From JALYYC01 sp039922495 (GTDB lineage Bacteria > Chloroflexota > Dormibacteria > CF-121): DNA of 33,916 bases. Of this stretch, positions 1 through 7,548 are shown piece after piece. The position numbers and the translations under genes are program-made. How positions within the stretch are numbered: the first letter of the stretch is position 1; each line of letters opens with the position of its first letter. The notes below the pieces were generated by a model, which worked only from the letters and a program-made list of their open reading frames with translations, ran no database searches and was not told the origin of the DNA. The stretch spans positions 1 through 33,916 of the forward strand of contig JBDTEO010000032.1 of assembly GCA_039922495.1 (NCBI GenBank), read 5' to 3'.

Positions 1-123
1 GCTGGTAATGATGCCGGCGAACCCACCGGCGTGGGTCCGATTCGTGTTCGTCATGGCGAGCGGCTGGCTCTGGCATGCCGACACCGTACTGCCGGCTGTG
101 CCATATCTATCCGGGAACTTCAG

Positions 124-1617
124 CTAGCCGGCGACGACGCGGTCCTTACCGGTACGTTTGGCCGTGAGCAGATTCTCATCCGCGCGCTTGAAGAAGGAGA
201 AGGCGTTGTCCTCCTCGGGCCGGTAGGTGGTCACGCCGGCGCTGACGGTGAGGGGTTGTGGCGGAATGCCGTGGGCCTCATCGGCAAAGGGGCTGTTGCG
301 GATTTCCGTGAGCACGCGTTCGGCGACTGCGCGGGCGGTGTCGAGATCGCCCTCGGCCACAATGATGCAGAACTCGTCGCCGCCGTAGCGGACGACCACG
401 TTCGCCTTGCGGCTGTGCCGTTGGATCGAGTCGGCGATGTGGCGAATCACCCGGTCCCCGACCGCGTGGCCGTGGTTATCGTTGATCACCTTGAAGTTAT
501 CGATGTCGAGGACGATCAGGGAGAGCGGGGACTTACTCCGCGAGGCGCGGCTCAGTTCTCGCTGGAGGCTCTCCTGGAAGAAGCGGTAGTTGTACAGGCC
601 GGTCAGGCTGTCGGTGAGCGCCTGCTCCTCGCTCGTCACCAGTCGCTCCAGCATGACCAGGCTGTTGACGGCTTGCGCGGCGAGCATCGAGAGCAGGTGC
701 AGGTCGGATTCCGGGTCCCGGCTGGATTCCTCCGCGAAGATGCCGAGAGCGCCGCGCATGCGATCCTGCTGCAGCAGCGGCGTGATGGTGATCGATCCCT
801 TCACGTCGGGCGTCCCAAGCAGGTACTGCGTCCAGGGACTCTGCGACGCGTCCGGCACCGACAGGGGTCGCTTGGATTGCACCACGAAGTCGCTCATCTC
901 GACCAGGAGGCGCCGGAGATCGCCGGCTCCACTTGGCTCGGGACCCGCGTAGGCTTCTTCCCGCTCGCCCTGCTCGCCGACGAGAAACAGCAGGGCGGCC
1001 TTGCCGCGCAGGAGTCGGGTACCGAGGTTCAGGATCATGTCACTGAGCACTTCGTAGCTAAGGTTGGTCATGATGGAATCGAAGGCTCGCAGGACGCTCA
1101 ACTCATCCTGGTGCTTGTAGTTTTGCGCCACCACGTGCTGGACCAGGGTGTGGACCAGGTTGGCGGCCTCCATGATGTTCGTTTGGGGGATGACCGGGAC
1201 CTCCCGGGCGGCTTTCATCAGGTTGTCCGGATGGACCGGCAGCGAGCGGGCCAGTTCGTACACCGTGGCGAAGTCGGGCGGGCTGGCCGTGAACGGGCCG
1301 CTGACGAGTCGGCCGAGCAGATGATGGCCGTCACAGATCGGGATCACAAGGTGCCCGATCTGCGCCCCGTCGTAGCGGAGCTGCGGCCCCCTGAGGTCCG
1401 GGGGCGCCGAGGAACTGGGGACCATCTCGCAGCGCCCGAAATTCTGCATCAGCATGCAGAAATCGTTCTGCGGCAGGCCCGGTGGGATCTGGTACCCGTC
1501 GGCCGAATCGGCAGCCAGGGCAATCCCCGTGCGTGCTGAGAAGTTCTCCAGGGCCGCCCTCGTGACATCGTGATTAATGATGTACGAGAGCCGGACCGTC
1601 GCCGTTTCAGAAGTCAA
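124..1617 (-). CDS. PocR-GAF-GGDEF diguanylate cyclase
   Basis: Probable cytoplasmic enzyme making cyclic di-GMP from two GTP. The 497-residue protein has a PocR-type ligand-sensing region at about residues 10-150 (with NDFC and GRCE cysteines at 51-64), a GAF-like domain at about 180-325 and a C-terminal GGDEF domain with an intact YGGDEF signature at 411-416. The usual RxxD inhibitory site is RKAN at 403-406, so product inhibition may be weak. The start is TTG (1615-1617); no strong ribosome site is visible, so the start is the least certain part. It is transcribed divergently from the histidine kinase at 1779. An HD-GYP gene lies 3 kb away, so synthesis and breakdown of the same messenger may be encoded close together. 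No membrane segment is seen. Confidence 0.9.
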   Translation of the reverse strand: MTSETATVRLSYIINHDVTRAALENFSARTGIALAADSADGYQIPPGLPQNDFCMLMQNFGRCEMVPSSSAPPDLRGPQLRYDGAQIGHLVIPICDGHHLLGRLVSGPFTASPPDFATVYELARSLPVHPDNLMKAAREVPVIPQTNIMEAANLVHTLVQHVVAQNYKHQDELSVLRAFDSIMTNLSYEVLSDMILNLGTRLLRGKAALLFLVGEQGEREEAYAGPEPSGAGDLRRLLVEMSDFVVQSKRPLSVPDASQSPWTQYLLGTPDVKGSITITPLLQQDRMRGALGIFAEESSRDPESDLHLLSMLAAQAVNSLVMLERLVTSEEQALTDSLTGLYNYRFFQESLQRELSRASRSKSPLSLIVLDIDNFKVINDNHGHAVGDRVIRHIADSIQRHSRKANVVVRYGGDEFCIIVAEGDLDTARAVAERVLTEIRNSPFADEAHGIPPQPLTVSAGVTTYRPEEDNAFSFFKRADENLLTAKRTGKDRVVAG

Positions 1618-1655
1618 TGGGAAATCACAAGTCCTGGGCCGCCGGGAACTGGGTC

Positions 1656-1661
1656 ATTATA
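1656..1661 (-). promoter_or_regulatory. Candidate -10 box for the GGDEF gene
   Basis: Read on the minus strand this is a perfect TATAAT. Transcription would begin near 1649, leaving a leader of about 30 nt before the TTG start. The matching -35 region (about 1679-1684) is a poor match to TTGACA, so an activator or extended recognition would be needed. Confidence 0.4.
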
Positions 1662-1723
1662 ACGGTGGCTCCTATATAACTTGTACAGGGCGGCCCGGGT
1701 TTCCGCCATCTGCCGAACTACCC

Positions 1724-1752
1724 TTGACAACTCGCCTTTTTCAACCTTCGAT
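1724..1752 (+). promoter_or_regulatory. Candidate sigma-A promoter for the kinase-regulator operon
   Basis: A perfect TTGACA lies at 1724-1729. With a 17-nt spacer the -10 would be TTCGAT (1747-1752), a weak match; TCGATA one base later is similar. It sits 27 bases before the ATG at 1779, and an AAGG ribosome-site-like sequence lies at about 1767-1770. Confidence 0.35.
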
Positions 1753-1778
1753 AGTCGATATGCGGCAAGGCACCCTCT

Positions 1779-3404
1779 ATGCATGACGTTCTGCTTCACT
1801 ACCTGGAAGTCAACTTCGCGGAAATCGCGGAGCAGTTGGCGCACGCCCAGGCGAGCGACCCGGCTCCTGACCAACGCGCGGCCGCCGCGGAGCGGCTGCG
1901 GCGGCTGATCCGACGACTTCGGGCCGGCGGCCTCCAGTTGCCCGAAGCGGTGCACTCCCCGGAAAAGGCGGCGATCGAGCTGACGACAGCCCTGGATGGT
2001 GAGCTGACCCAACCGGAACACGAGGTCCTCGAGCATTTTTTTGACCTCTTCGCCCGCTCCATGCAGCGGACCCAGTCGTTGGCGGCAGAGGCGCCCCTCG
2101 CGCCGGCCGCACCGCCAGCCGAACCGGTCCGTCCCACCCCGCCGGCCGCCTCTCCAGTCGTCGAGCAGCCCCCTTCGCCGGTGGTAGCCGGTGAGCCCGA
2201 GGCTGCCACCATTGAGCGCGAGCCTACGGTCAGCGAGCCGGAACTTGCGGTCGCCAGCGAGCCGGCCCAGGTGCCGACGTCGGAAGGGCCGGCGTCGCGG
2301 TTGGTCTCCGAACACATGGCGGGCCCGCTGCAGACGATTCTGCTCGCCGCGGCCCAGCAGGCCCTCGACCTCCTGCAGGTCGACGCCAGCCAGGTGTATA
2401 CGATCGACGACCAGCGCCGGTTCGTGCTCCGGGCCGGGGTCCCCACCGAGTCACTGGCTGCACCGGAAGGCAGTGGCACGGTGGAGAGCGTCCTCTTGCG
2501 GCGGGCGCTCGAACATAACGAGGTCTATTCCGTCGAGGATCTGGCGACCGAAACCCTCACCCCTGATGAGGCGGCCTGGGTGGATGCTGGGTACCATGGG
2601 TTTGCCGCGATCGCGCTGGCCCCGCCGCTGGAACGACCGGCGGGCGTGCTGGCGTTGCTGCGCCGGACGCCCTGGCGGCTGGATCGCCGGGATGCGGTTC
2701 GACTCGAGGACCTGGCGGCGGAAGCGGTCGCCGCCCTCCGGGCGCACAGCCTGGCGATCAAGGTGGAAGAGGTGGCCGTGCTGCAGGAGCGGCTCAGCCT
2801 CGCCCGCGAGATACACGATGGCCTGGCATCTGATCTCGCCGCCGTGGTCGCCCTCTTCAAGTATTACGAGCAGCGCCGGCAGCGAGACCCGGAGGACGCG
2901 GCCCAGCTCTTGCCACAGATCCGGGCCATGACCGAAGAGATCCTGGCCGGGGCCCGCAACATCCTTCAATCTCTCCGGCCGAAGACGATCCGGTCGGAGG
3001 GCCTGATGGCGTCGGCGATCAAGACAGTCGACCAGTTCGGGCGCGTCAACCTGGTGGAAACCAGCGTTGACATCCGGGGTGAGGAGAACGGGTTGAGCCC
3101 GGAACAGAAGGAAGTGATCTTCCAGGTCCTCCGCGAGAGCCTGTCGAACATCCGCAAGCACTCGCAGGCCCGGAATATCGCCGTGACCCTTGACCTGTCG
3201 GCCATCCCGTGGGTGATGACGGTCCGGGACGATGGGCGGGGCTTCGACGTGCGCCGGGTGGCGGAGGATCCTCGAAAGGCCGGTTCCTACGGGCTGGTGG
3301 GGATGCGCGAGCGCGCCGAGTTGCTTGGCGGGACGTTCGAGATCGTTAGCCAGGTGAACGAAGGAACGACCGTCACCCTGATCGGCCCGCCGGACCTTTT
3401 GTGA
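1779..3404 (+). CDS. Sensor histidine kinase, NarX/DesK (HisKA_3) type
   Basis: Cytoplasmic sensor kinase of 541 residues that should autophosphorylate and pass phosphate to the regulator encoded next. After a helical N-terminus of about 100 residues comes a Pro/Ala/Glu-rich linker (about 100-170), a GAF-like sensor domain (about 170-320), a HisKA_3 dimerisation helix with the phospho-acceptor in REIHDGLAS (His346), and a HATPase_c domain with DDGRGFD and a GLVGMRER G-box near the C-terminus. No transmembrane helix is visible, so the signal is intracellular or delivered by a partner. The ATG start has an AAGG sequence about 8 bases upstream. The last bases overlap the next start as GTGA, which indicates translational coupling. 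Confidence 0.93.
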   Translation: MHDVLLHYLEVNFAEIAEQLAHAQASDPAPDQRAAAAERLRRLIRRLRAGGLQLPEAVHSPEKAAIELTTALDGELTQPEHEVLEHFFDLFARSMQRTQSLAAEAPLAPAAPPAEPVRPTPPAASPVVEQPPSPVVAGEPEAATIEREPTVSEPELAVASEPAQVPTSEGPASRLVSEHMAGPLQTILLAAAQQALDLLQVDASQVYTIDDQRRFVLRAGVPTESLAAPEGSGTVESVLLRRALEHNEVYSVEDLATETLTPDEAAWVDAGYHGFAAIALAPPLERPAGVLALLRRTPWRLDRRDAVRLEDLAAEAVAALRAHSLAIKVEEVAVLQERLSLAREIHDGLASDLAAVVALFKYYEQRRQRDPEDAAQLLPQIRAMTEEILAGARNILQSLRPKTIRSEGLMASAIKTVDQFGRVNLVETSVDIRGEENGLSPEQKEVIFQVLRESLSNIRKHSQARNIAVTLDLSAIPWVMTVRDDGRGFDVRRVAEDPRKAGSYGLVGMRERAELLGGTFEIVSQVNEGTTVTLIGPPDLL

Positions 3405-4045
3405 CCGAGCCAATTCGGGTCCTGATCGTCGACGATCGGCCGATTTTCCGGGCCGGCGTCACCGGGATGCTCAAGAACTTTCCCGAGGTCCAGATCGTGG
3501 GCGAGGCCATCACCGGCCGGCAGGCGGTCGATCGCGCTCGCGCGCTCCGGCCCGACGTGATCCTGATGGACCTGAACATGCCGGAGATGGGTGGGGTGGA
3601 GGCGACCCGGGCGATCAAGCAGGACGACCCCGATCGGGTTGTGCTGGCGCTGACCGTGTCCGAGGCCGAGGAGGACATTGTTGAAATGGTCGCGGCCGGT
3701 GCCTCCGGCTACGTCTTGAAGGATGTCGATCCGGCCAGCCTGGCCCAGACGATCCAGGCCGCCCACCTCGGTCGCTTCCAATTAGACGAGGCGCTGACCC
3801 GGCGGGTGATCGTACGGCTGGGCTCGGCGCTGCGCCAGCCGCACCGACGGCCCTTCGAGCCGCTGACCGAACGGGAAACCCAGATCCTTCAGATGGTTTG
3901 CCAGGGCAAGGGCAACCGGATGATCGCCCAGCGGCTCGGCCTGAGCGAGGGGACGGTCAAGTCCCACCTTCGGAACCTGTATCGGAAGCTCCGAGTCCAA
4001 ACCCGGGCAGAGGCGGCGGCGTTCGGGGCGACCATCGAACGGTAG
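3401..4045 (+). CDS. Response regulator, NarL/LuxR family
   Basis: Two-domain transcription regulator of 214 residues, the partner of the upstream kinase. The receiver domain (about 5-120) carries the acidic pair DD near the start, the phospho-acceptor Asp57 in LMDLNMPEMGG, and the conserved Lys in YVLKDVDPA. A LuxR-type helix-turn-helix follows at about 147-205 (LTERETQIL, then IAQRLGLSEGTVKSHLRNLYRKL). The start is GTG at 3401, overlapping the kinase stop by four bases. Target genes cannot be read from the sequence; the adjacent micropeptide ORF and the HD-GYP-MFS gene are the nearest candidates. Confidence 0.95.
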   Translation: MTEPIRVLIVDDRPIFRAGVTGMLKNFPEVQIVGEAITGRQAVDRARALRPDVILMDLNMPEMGGVEATRAIKQDDPDRVVLALTVSEAEEDIVEMVAAGASGYVLKDVDPASLAQTIQAAHLGRFQLDEALTRRVIVRLGSALRQPHRRPFEPLTERETQILQMVCQGKGNRMIAQRLGLSEGTVKSHLRNLYRKLRVQTRAEAAAFGATIER

Positions 4046-4190
4046 CCAAACAGACGTTCGCTGTGAACTGGCTAATAACGGTGCCCGATCGACAGATTTA
4101 CGCGTCGCCCGGGCCTCGGTACGCTTTGCAAACCTCAGGGCGTCCTACAAAACAACGGGTCCCGAGTCATATTCAGTGGGGGTAGTTCGA

Positions 4191-4265
4191 ATGAAGAAAG
4201 TCGTTATCGATGTCGCAGACCTGTTGGGCGCCATTTTGGCTGGTACCGCCGGCGCTCAGTGGTAG
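4191..4265 (+). CDS. Candidate micropeptide, 24 residues
   Basis: A short ORF starting ATG-AAG-AAA and ending TGG-TAG. The predicted peptide begins MKKVVID, continues with a hydrophobic small-residue stretch (LLGAILAG) and ends GTAGAQW. It has two N-terminal lysines, two aspartates, no Cys or Ser, and small-xxx-small spacings (Gly13/Ala17, Ala14/Gly18) typical of tight helix packing. A GGGGG tract about 6-10 bases upstream could act as a weak ribosome site. The stop is followed after 13 bases by a strong intrinsic terminator, so the ORF is at the end of a transcript and not an internal fragment. It might be a small membrane peptide, a signal or RiPP precursor, or a chance ORF in a 3-prime UTR. 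I do not recognise a family. Confidence 0.5.
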   Translation: MKKVVIDVADLLGAILAGTAGAQW

Positions 4266-4278
4266 GTTCTAACTGAAG

Positions 4279-4309
4279 AAAAGCCCGGGCAACCGCCCGG
4301 GCTTTTTTT
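4279..4309 (+). terminator. Strong intrinsic terminator
   Basis: Perfect hairpin with arms GCCCGGGC (4283-4290 and 4295-4302), loop AACC, four A before the left arm and seven T after the right arm. The A/T flanks extend the stem, so it could also work on the other strand. It closes the kinase-regulator-micropeptide transcript before the HD-GYP gene. Confidence 0.93.
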
Positions 4310-4356
4310 GTGAGTTGCAGGCGCTTCCAACGTTATCTGAGTAGGATATCGCCAAA

Positions 4357-6900
4357 ATGAGCCGGCAGCGGGTTGCGTCACTGTATTCGTACGGCATAGC
4401 CGGAATCGGCATAGCTTTCTGGCTCGCGTCTGTTTTCTTGGCTGAACCTTGGACCGTCCCGTTCGGTCGTCAGAGCCTTTGGCTGAACGGAGCGATCTTG
4501 CTACTCCTGACGATCATGTCGTCCGTGTCGCCGGTTCCGACGCGCGTCGGCTCCACGCTGACCGTGAGCATGGCTCCGCTCTTTGGAGCCGTGCTGTTGT
4601 TGCCGCCCTGGGCAGTTGTGACAGTGGCGGTGATCGGCACCCTGGACCGCCGCTTGCCTGGTCGAGACATCCCGTGGGACCGCTTCCTCTTCAACCGCGG
4701 GATGTGGGCACTTGTCTGCGGACTGCCCGCCCTGGCCCTTCACTCAAGCTCAATAACCTCACGACAACCTGCCTGGTACATCGCCCTACCCCTCGTCGTG
4801 CTGCTCATGGCGGTGCTAAACGTCGGGATGATGTCCGTCGCCGTATGGCTCGTCACGAACTCCCCGATCTTTGCCACCGCGAGAAAAGTCGTGGCAAGTA
4901 GCGTCCTGACCTACGGTGCTCTCCCCCTCGTGGGCTACATGATTTGGGCCCTGATGGATCAGCGGCACTTTCCGGATCAACTGGTCGTGTTCCTTCTTTA
5001 CGGCCCGCTGCTGATCTACCGCGCCAGCTTGATCAAACAGAATCGACTTGACCAATGGTTGCGAGAGTCCTTTGTCATGCAGAGTCGAGTCGTCGACAAA
5101 CGGGATGGCCAAACATTCGGTCATTCCCAACGCGTCGGTGAGCTCAGCGAGCAGGTCGCCCATTTGTTGCATCTGCGTGAGGAGGACTGCAATACCATCC
5201 GCACCGCTGGGATCCTGCACGACCTTGGAAAAATTGCAATCCCGGACTCGATCCTCCTTAAACCAGGAAAGCTCACCGCGGAGGAATACGAAATCATCAA
5301 GACTCACCCGGAGGCCGGCGCCGAGATCCTTAACGAGCATCCAGAACAGCAGGGCGTCGCTGAAATTGTGATGCACCATCACGAGCGGTGGGACGGTAAG
5401 GGCTATCCCACCGGACTTGTCGCGACCGCGATTCCTGTTGGCTCACGGATAGTCAACGCGGTCGATGCCTTTGACACCATCACGCAGGCTCGCGTGTTCA
5501 GGCCAACCGTCAAGACGCCAGCCGAGGCGATCCGCGAGCTCAGAGAGCTCGCGGGCACCTGGTACGACCCTAACGTCATTACGGCTTTAGAGATAATCGT
5601 CCACCAGCGATGGGGAGTCGAAATCCCACCCGCGCCTCCAAGCCCAGCACCGACCACGGAACCGCCAATTCGTTATCGCGACGTGTTAGCGATCCGACCA
5701 TTCCGTCACTTATGGGTCGGGCAAGCCGTCTCCTATTTCGGGGACATGATGAACACGACCGGGCTTGCGATCATGCTCTTTCTTGTGACCCATTCGCCAT
5801 CGTTAGTTGCCGTCGGGCTCATCACGAAGGCGGTGCCGACGGTCTTGTTCGGACTTGTGGCTGGTCCACTGGTTGACCGGTTCGACCGCCAGCGATTGAT
5901 GATCGCTGCCGACATCGCAAGGGCTCTGATCACGATCACCATCCCATTCTTTGCCTTCCGGTGGCTCCCCGGAGTCTTCATCGCGGTATTCGTGATCGCG
6001 GCCGCGAGCACTTTCTTCAACCCCGCGAAACAGGCGATTCTGCCGAATGTTGTCGCTCCGCGGTTTCTCATCCAGGCCAACGGTTTGATCTCGTCATCTG
6101 AAAAGACCATGGAACTGGCAGGCTACGCCTCGGCGGGCATCATTGCTGCAGCTCTGAGTTGGGCACCATTGTTTCTCATTGACGCGGCGACTTACATCTT
6201 TTCAGCCGCCACCCTGATCGGCGTTCCCGACACCGCGCACCGATCGTCGAAAAAGGCGCTCACCGTCTTGAAGGACATTCGCGAGGGGGCCGCCTTTATT
6301 GCCAGCAACCGGACCTTGGCCGCAATTCTGGCCCTCACGACCGGGGGAACTCTCTTCTACGGGATGATCCTGCCAATCGTTGTTGTCCTCGCCTACGAGA
6401 CGCTCCATAGCGGCGCGGTCGGCTACGGTCTGCTCGAGGCGGCGGTCGGGGCTGGCGCGATAATCGGAGCGCTCGCCGCCGCTCGCGTGGCGGCCTGGAT
6501 CCCAGCTGGCCTTCTCGTCATCCTCGGAACCTTCGGAATTGGCTTGACGAATGTACTGACCGGCGTCAGCGGCATATTCGTCCTGGCCTTATGTTTTCTG
6601 TTTATTCAAGGCTTGGTAAACATGATCTACTACGTGCCGATGATCTCCCTCATCCAACGCGAAAGTCCGGACTACATACGGGGCCGGGTTATGTCCACGC
6701 GTTTTCTCGTGGTCCAGGCGGGCTTCCTGGTGGGAATGGCACTTTCGGGACCGCTCACGGATCGGGTTGGAGCGCCGCTTGTTTTTGTGGCATCCGGCTC
6801 GTTGATAATGTGCGTCGCTCTCGTCGCTGCCACGTCAGGCAGCCTGCGTAGGGCAAGTCTTCACGACCGCGTTGGAGCCCCGCCATTGAAGGCTGCTTAG
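4357..6900 (+). CDS. HD-GYP phosphodiesterase fused to MFS transporter
   Basis: An 847-residue membrane protein with three parts. Residues 1 to about 225 contain several hydrophobic segments. Residues about 230-420 form an HD-GYP domain with the metal-binding His288-Asp289 in ILHDLGKIAIPD, the HHERWDGKGYP signature (GYP 349-351) and other conserved histidines, so cyclic di-GMP hydrolysis should be possible. Residues about 440-840 form a complete MFS permease of the EntS/MFS_3 kind (GPLVDRFDRQRLM loop between helices 2 and 3). All parts are in one uninterrupted frame. TAGGAT nine bases upstream of the ATG could be a weak ribosome site or a -10 box. The gene follows a terminator and so probably has its own promoter. 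Codon use looks slightly less GC-biased than in neighbours. Confidence 0.92.
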   Translation: MSRQRVASLYSYGIAGIGIAFWLASVFLAEPWTVPFGRQSLWLNGAILLLLTIMSSVSPVPTRVGSTLTVSMAPLFGAVLLLPPWAVVTVAVIGTLDRRLPGRDIPWDRFLFNRGMWALVCGLPALALHSSSITSRQPAWYIALPLVVLLMAVLNVGMMSVAVWLVTNSPIFATARKVVASSVLTYGALPLVGYMIWALMDQRHFPDQLVVFLLYGPLLIYRASLIKQNRLDQWLRESFVMQSRVVDKRDGQTFGHSQRVGELSEQVAHLLHLREEDCNTIRTAGILHDLGKIAIPDSILLKPGKLTAEEYEIIKTHPEAGAEILNEHPEQQGVAEIVMHHHERWDGKGYPTGLVATAIPVGSRIVNAVDAFDTITQARVFRPTVKTPAEAIRELRELAGTWYDPNVITALEIIVHQRWGVEIPPAPPSPAPTTEPPIRYRDVLAIRPFRHLWVGQAVSYFGDMMNTTGLAIMLFLVTHSPSLVAVGLITKAVPTVLFGLVAGPLVDRFDRQRLMIAADIARALITITIPFFAFRWLPGVFIAVFVIAAASTFFNPAKQAILPNVVAPRFLIQANGLISSSEKTMELAGYASAGIIAAALSWAPLFLIDAATYIFSAATLIGVPDTAHRSSKKALTVLKDIREGAAFIASNRTLAAILALTTGGTLFYGMILPIVVVLAYETLHSGAVGYGLLEAAVGAGAIIGALAAARVAAWIPAGLLVILGTFGIGLTNVLTGVSGIFVLALCFLFIQGLVNMIYYVPMISLIQRESPDYIRGRVMSTRFLVVQAGFLVGMALSGPLTDRVGAPLVFVASGSLIMCVALVAATSGSLRRASLHDRVGAPPLKAA

Positions 6901-6906
6901 CCGGGA

Positions 6907-7491
6907 GTGTTCCTGTTTTTCGCGGTTATCGCCGGCGCCCTGGCGGTTGCCGTGCTCATCGGCGGCGATATCCGCCGGCTGAGCCATATTCGTGTCAACC
7001 GGCCGGAGTTCCTCGCCGCCGCCTTCGTCGCCAAGGTGGCGGTGGCGCTGCTCGGTACCACGCATTCACCGCTGGCCATCGCCACGGCTCGGCCACTTAA
7101 CATCATCGGGGCCGTCCTGCTCCTCCTCGTCGTCTGGTTCAACCGGCAGATCCCCGGGGCGATCCTCTTCGGCGTGGGCCTGGCGCTGAACCTGCTCGTG
7201 ATCGCCGCATTCGGTGGCAGGATGCCGGTGATCCTCCCGCACGACGTCGACCCCAACTCCGCCATGCTGCTTCTCCTCAAGAGCGGGCTCGACCCCCTGC
7301 ACGTTTGGCTCCCGCACCCCCAGGGCCTTTGGTTTATCGGCGACATCTTCACCGTCCCGAGCATCGCCGGCCACTCCTCGCTGGTCAGCATCGGTGATCT
7401 GCTCATGGCTGCGGGCATCGCCTGGCTGATCATCCAGTGCAGCCAGCCGGTACGCCGGCCGCGGCCTGTCTACGGGCCGACTGCTCCCTAG
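6907..7491 (+). CDS. DUF5317 family membrane protein
   Basis: A 194-residue hydrophobic protein with about five membrane segments that resembles DUF5317, a family of unknown function common in Chloroflexota and Actinomycetota. The N-terminus (MFLFFAVIAGALAVAVLIGG, then DIRRLSHIRV) fits the family pattern of a first helix followed by a basic strand. It starts with GTG only six bases after the TAG of the HD-GYP-MFS gene and in the same reading frame, so the two are probably co-transcribed. GGGA directly precedes the GTG, too close for a normal ribosome site. Confidence 0.75.
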   Translation: MFLFFAVIAGALAVAVLIGGDIRRLSHIRVNRPEFLAAAFVAKVAVALLGTTHSPLAIATARPLNIIGAVLLLLVVWFNRQIPGAILFGVGLALNLLVIAAFGGRMPVILPHDVDPNSAMLLLLKSGLDPLHVWLPHPQGLWFIGDIFTVPSIAGHSSLVSIGDLLMAAGIAWLIIQCSQPVRRPRPVYGPTAP

Positions 7492-7536
7492 GGGTCCCGC
7501 GGCGCATGTCGCGGCGCCCCTTTCTCGTTCCTACCG

Positions 7537-7542
7537 TATGAT
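7537..7542 (+). promoter_or_regulatory. Candidate -10 box (TATGAT), leaderless start
   Basis: TATGAT ends six bases before the ATG at 7549, where initiation would yield an mRNA starting at or next to the start codon. No ribosome-binding sequence is seen. No good -35 is present at 17 bases. Confidence 0.4.
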
Positions 7543-7548
7543 GCCGCG

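Noticed and set aside
21..36. Perfect 6-bp hairpin ACCCAC-CGGC-GTGGGT after the GGDEF gene stop
   Set aside because: Short stem with no T run on the minus strand, so it is not convincing as a terminator.
31..1539. Long plus-strand open frame opposite the GGDEF gene
   Set aside because: It is antisense to a clear PocR-GAF-GGDEF protein and its translation shows no domain; high GC makes such frames common.
4056..4068. GTTC-N5-GAAC inverted repeat after the response regulator
   Set aside because: The half-sites are in the opposite order to a LexA box and the arms are only four bases.
7496..7522. GC-rich imperfect hairpin between DUF5317 and the AI-2E gene
   Set aside because: GGCGC/GCGCC pairing is broken by an 8-base loop and the T run is short; it may be chance in GC-rich DNA.
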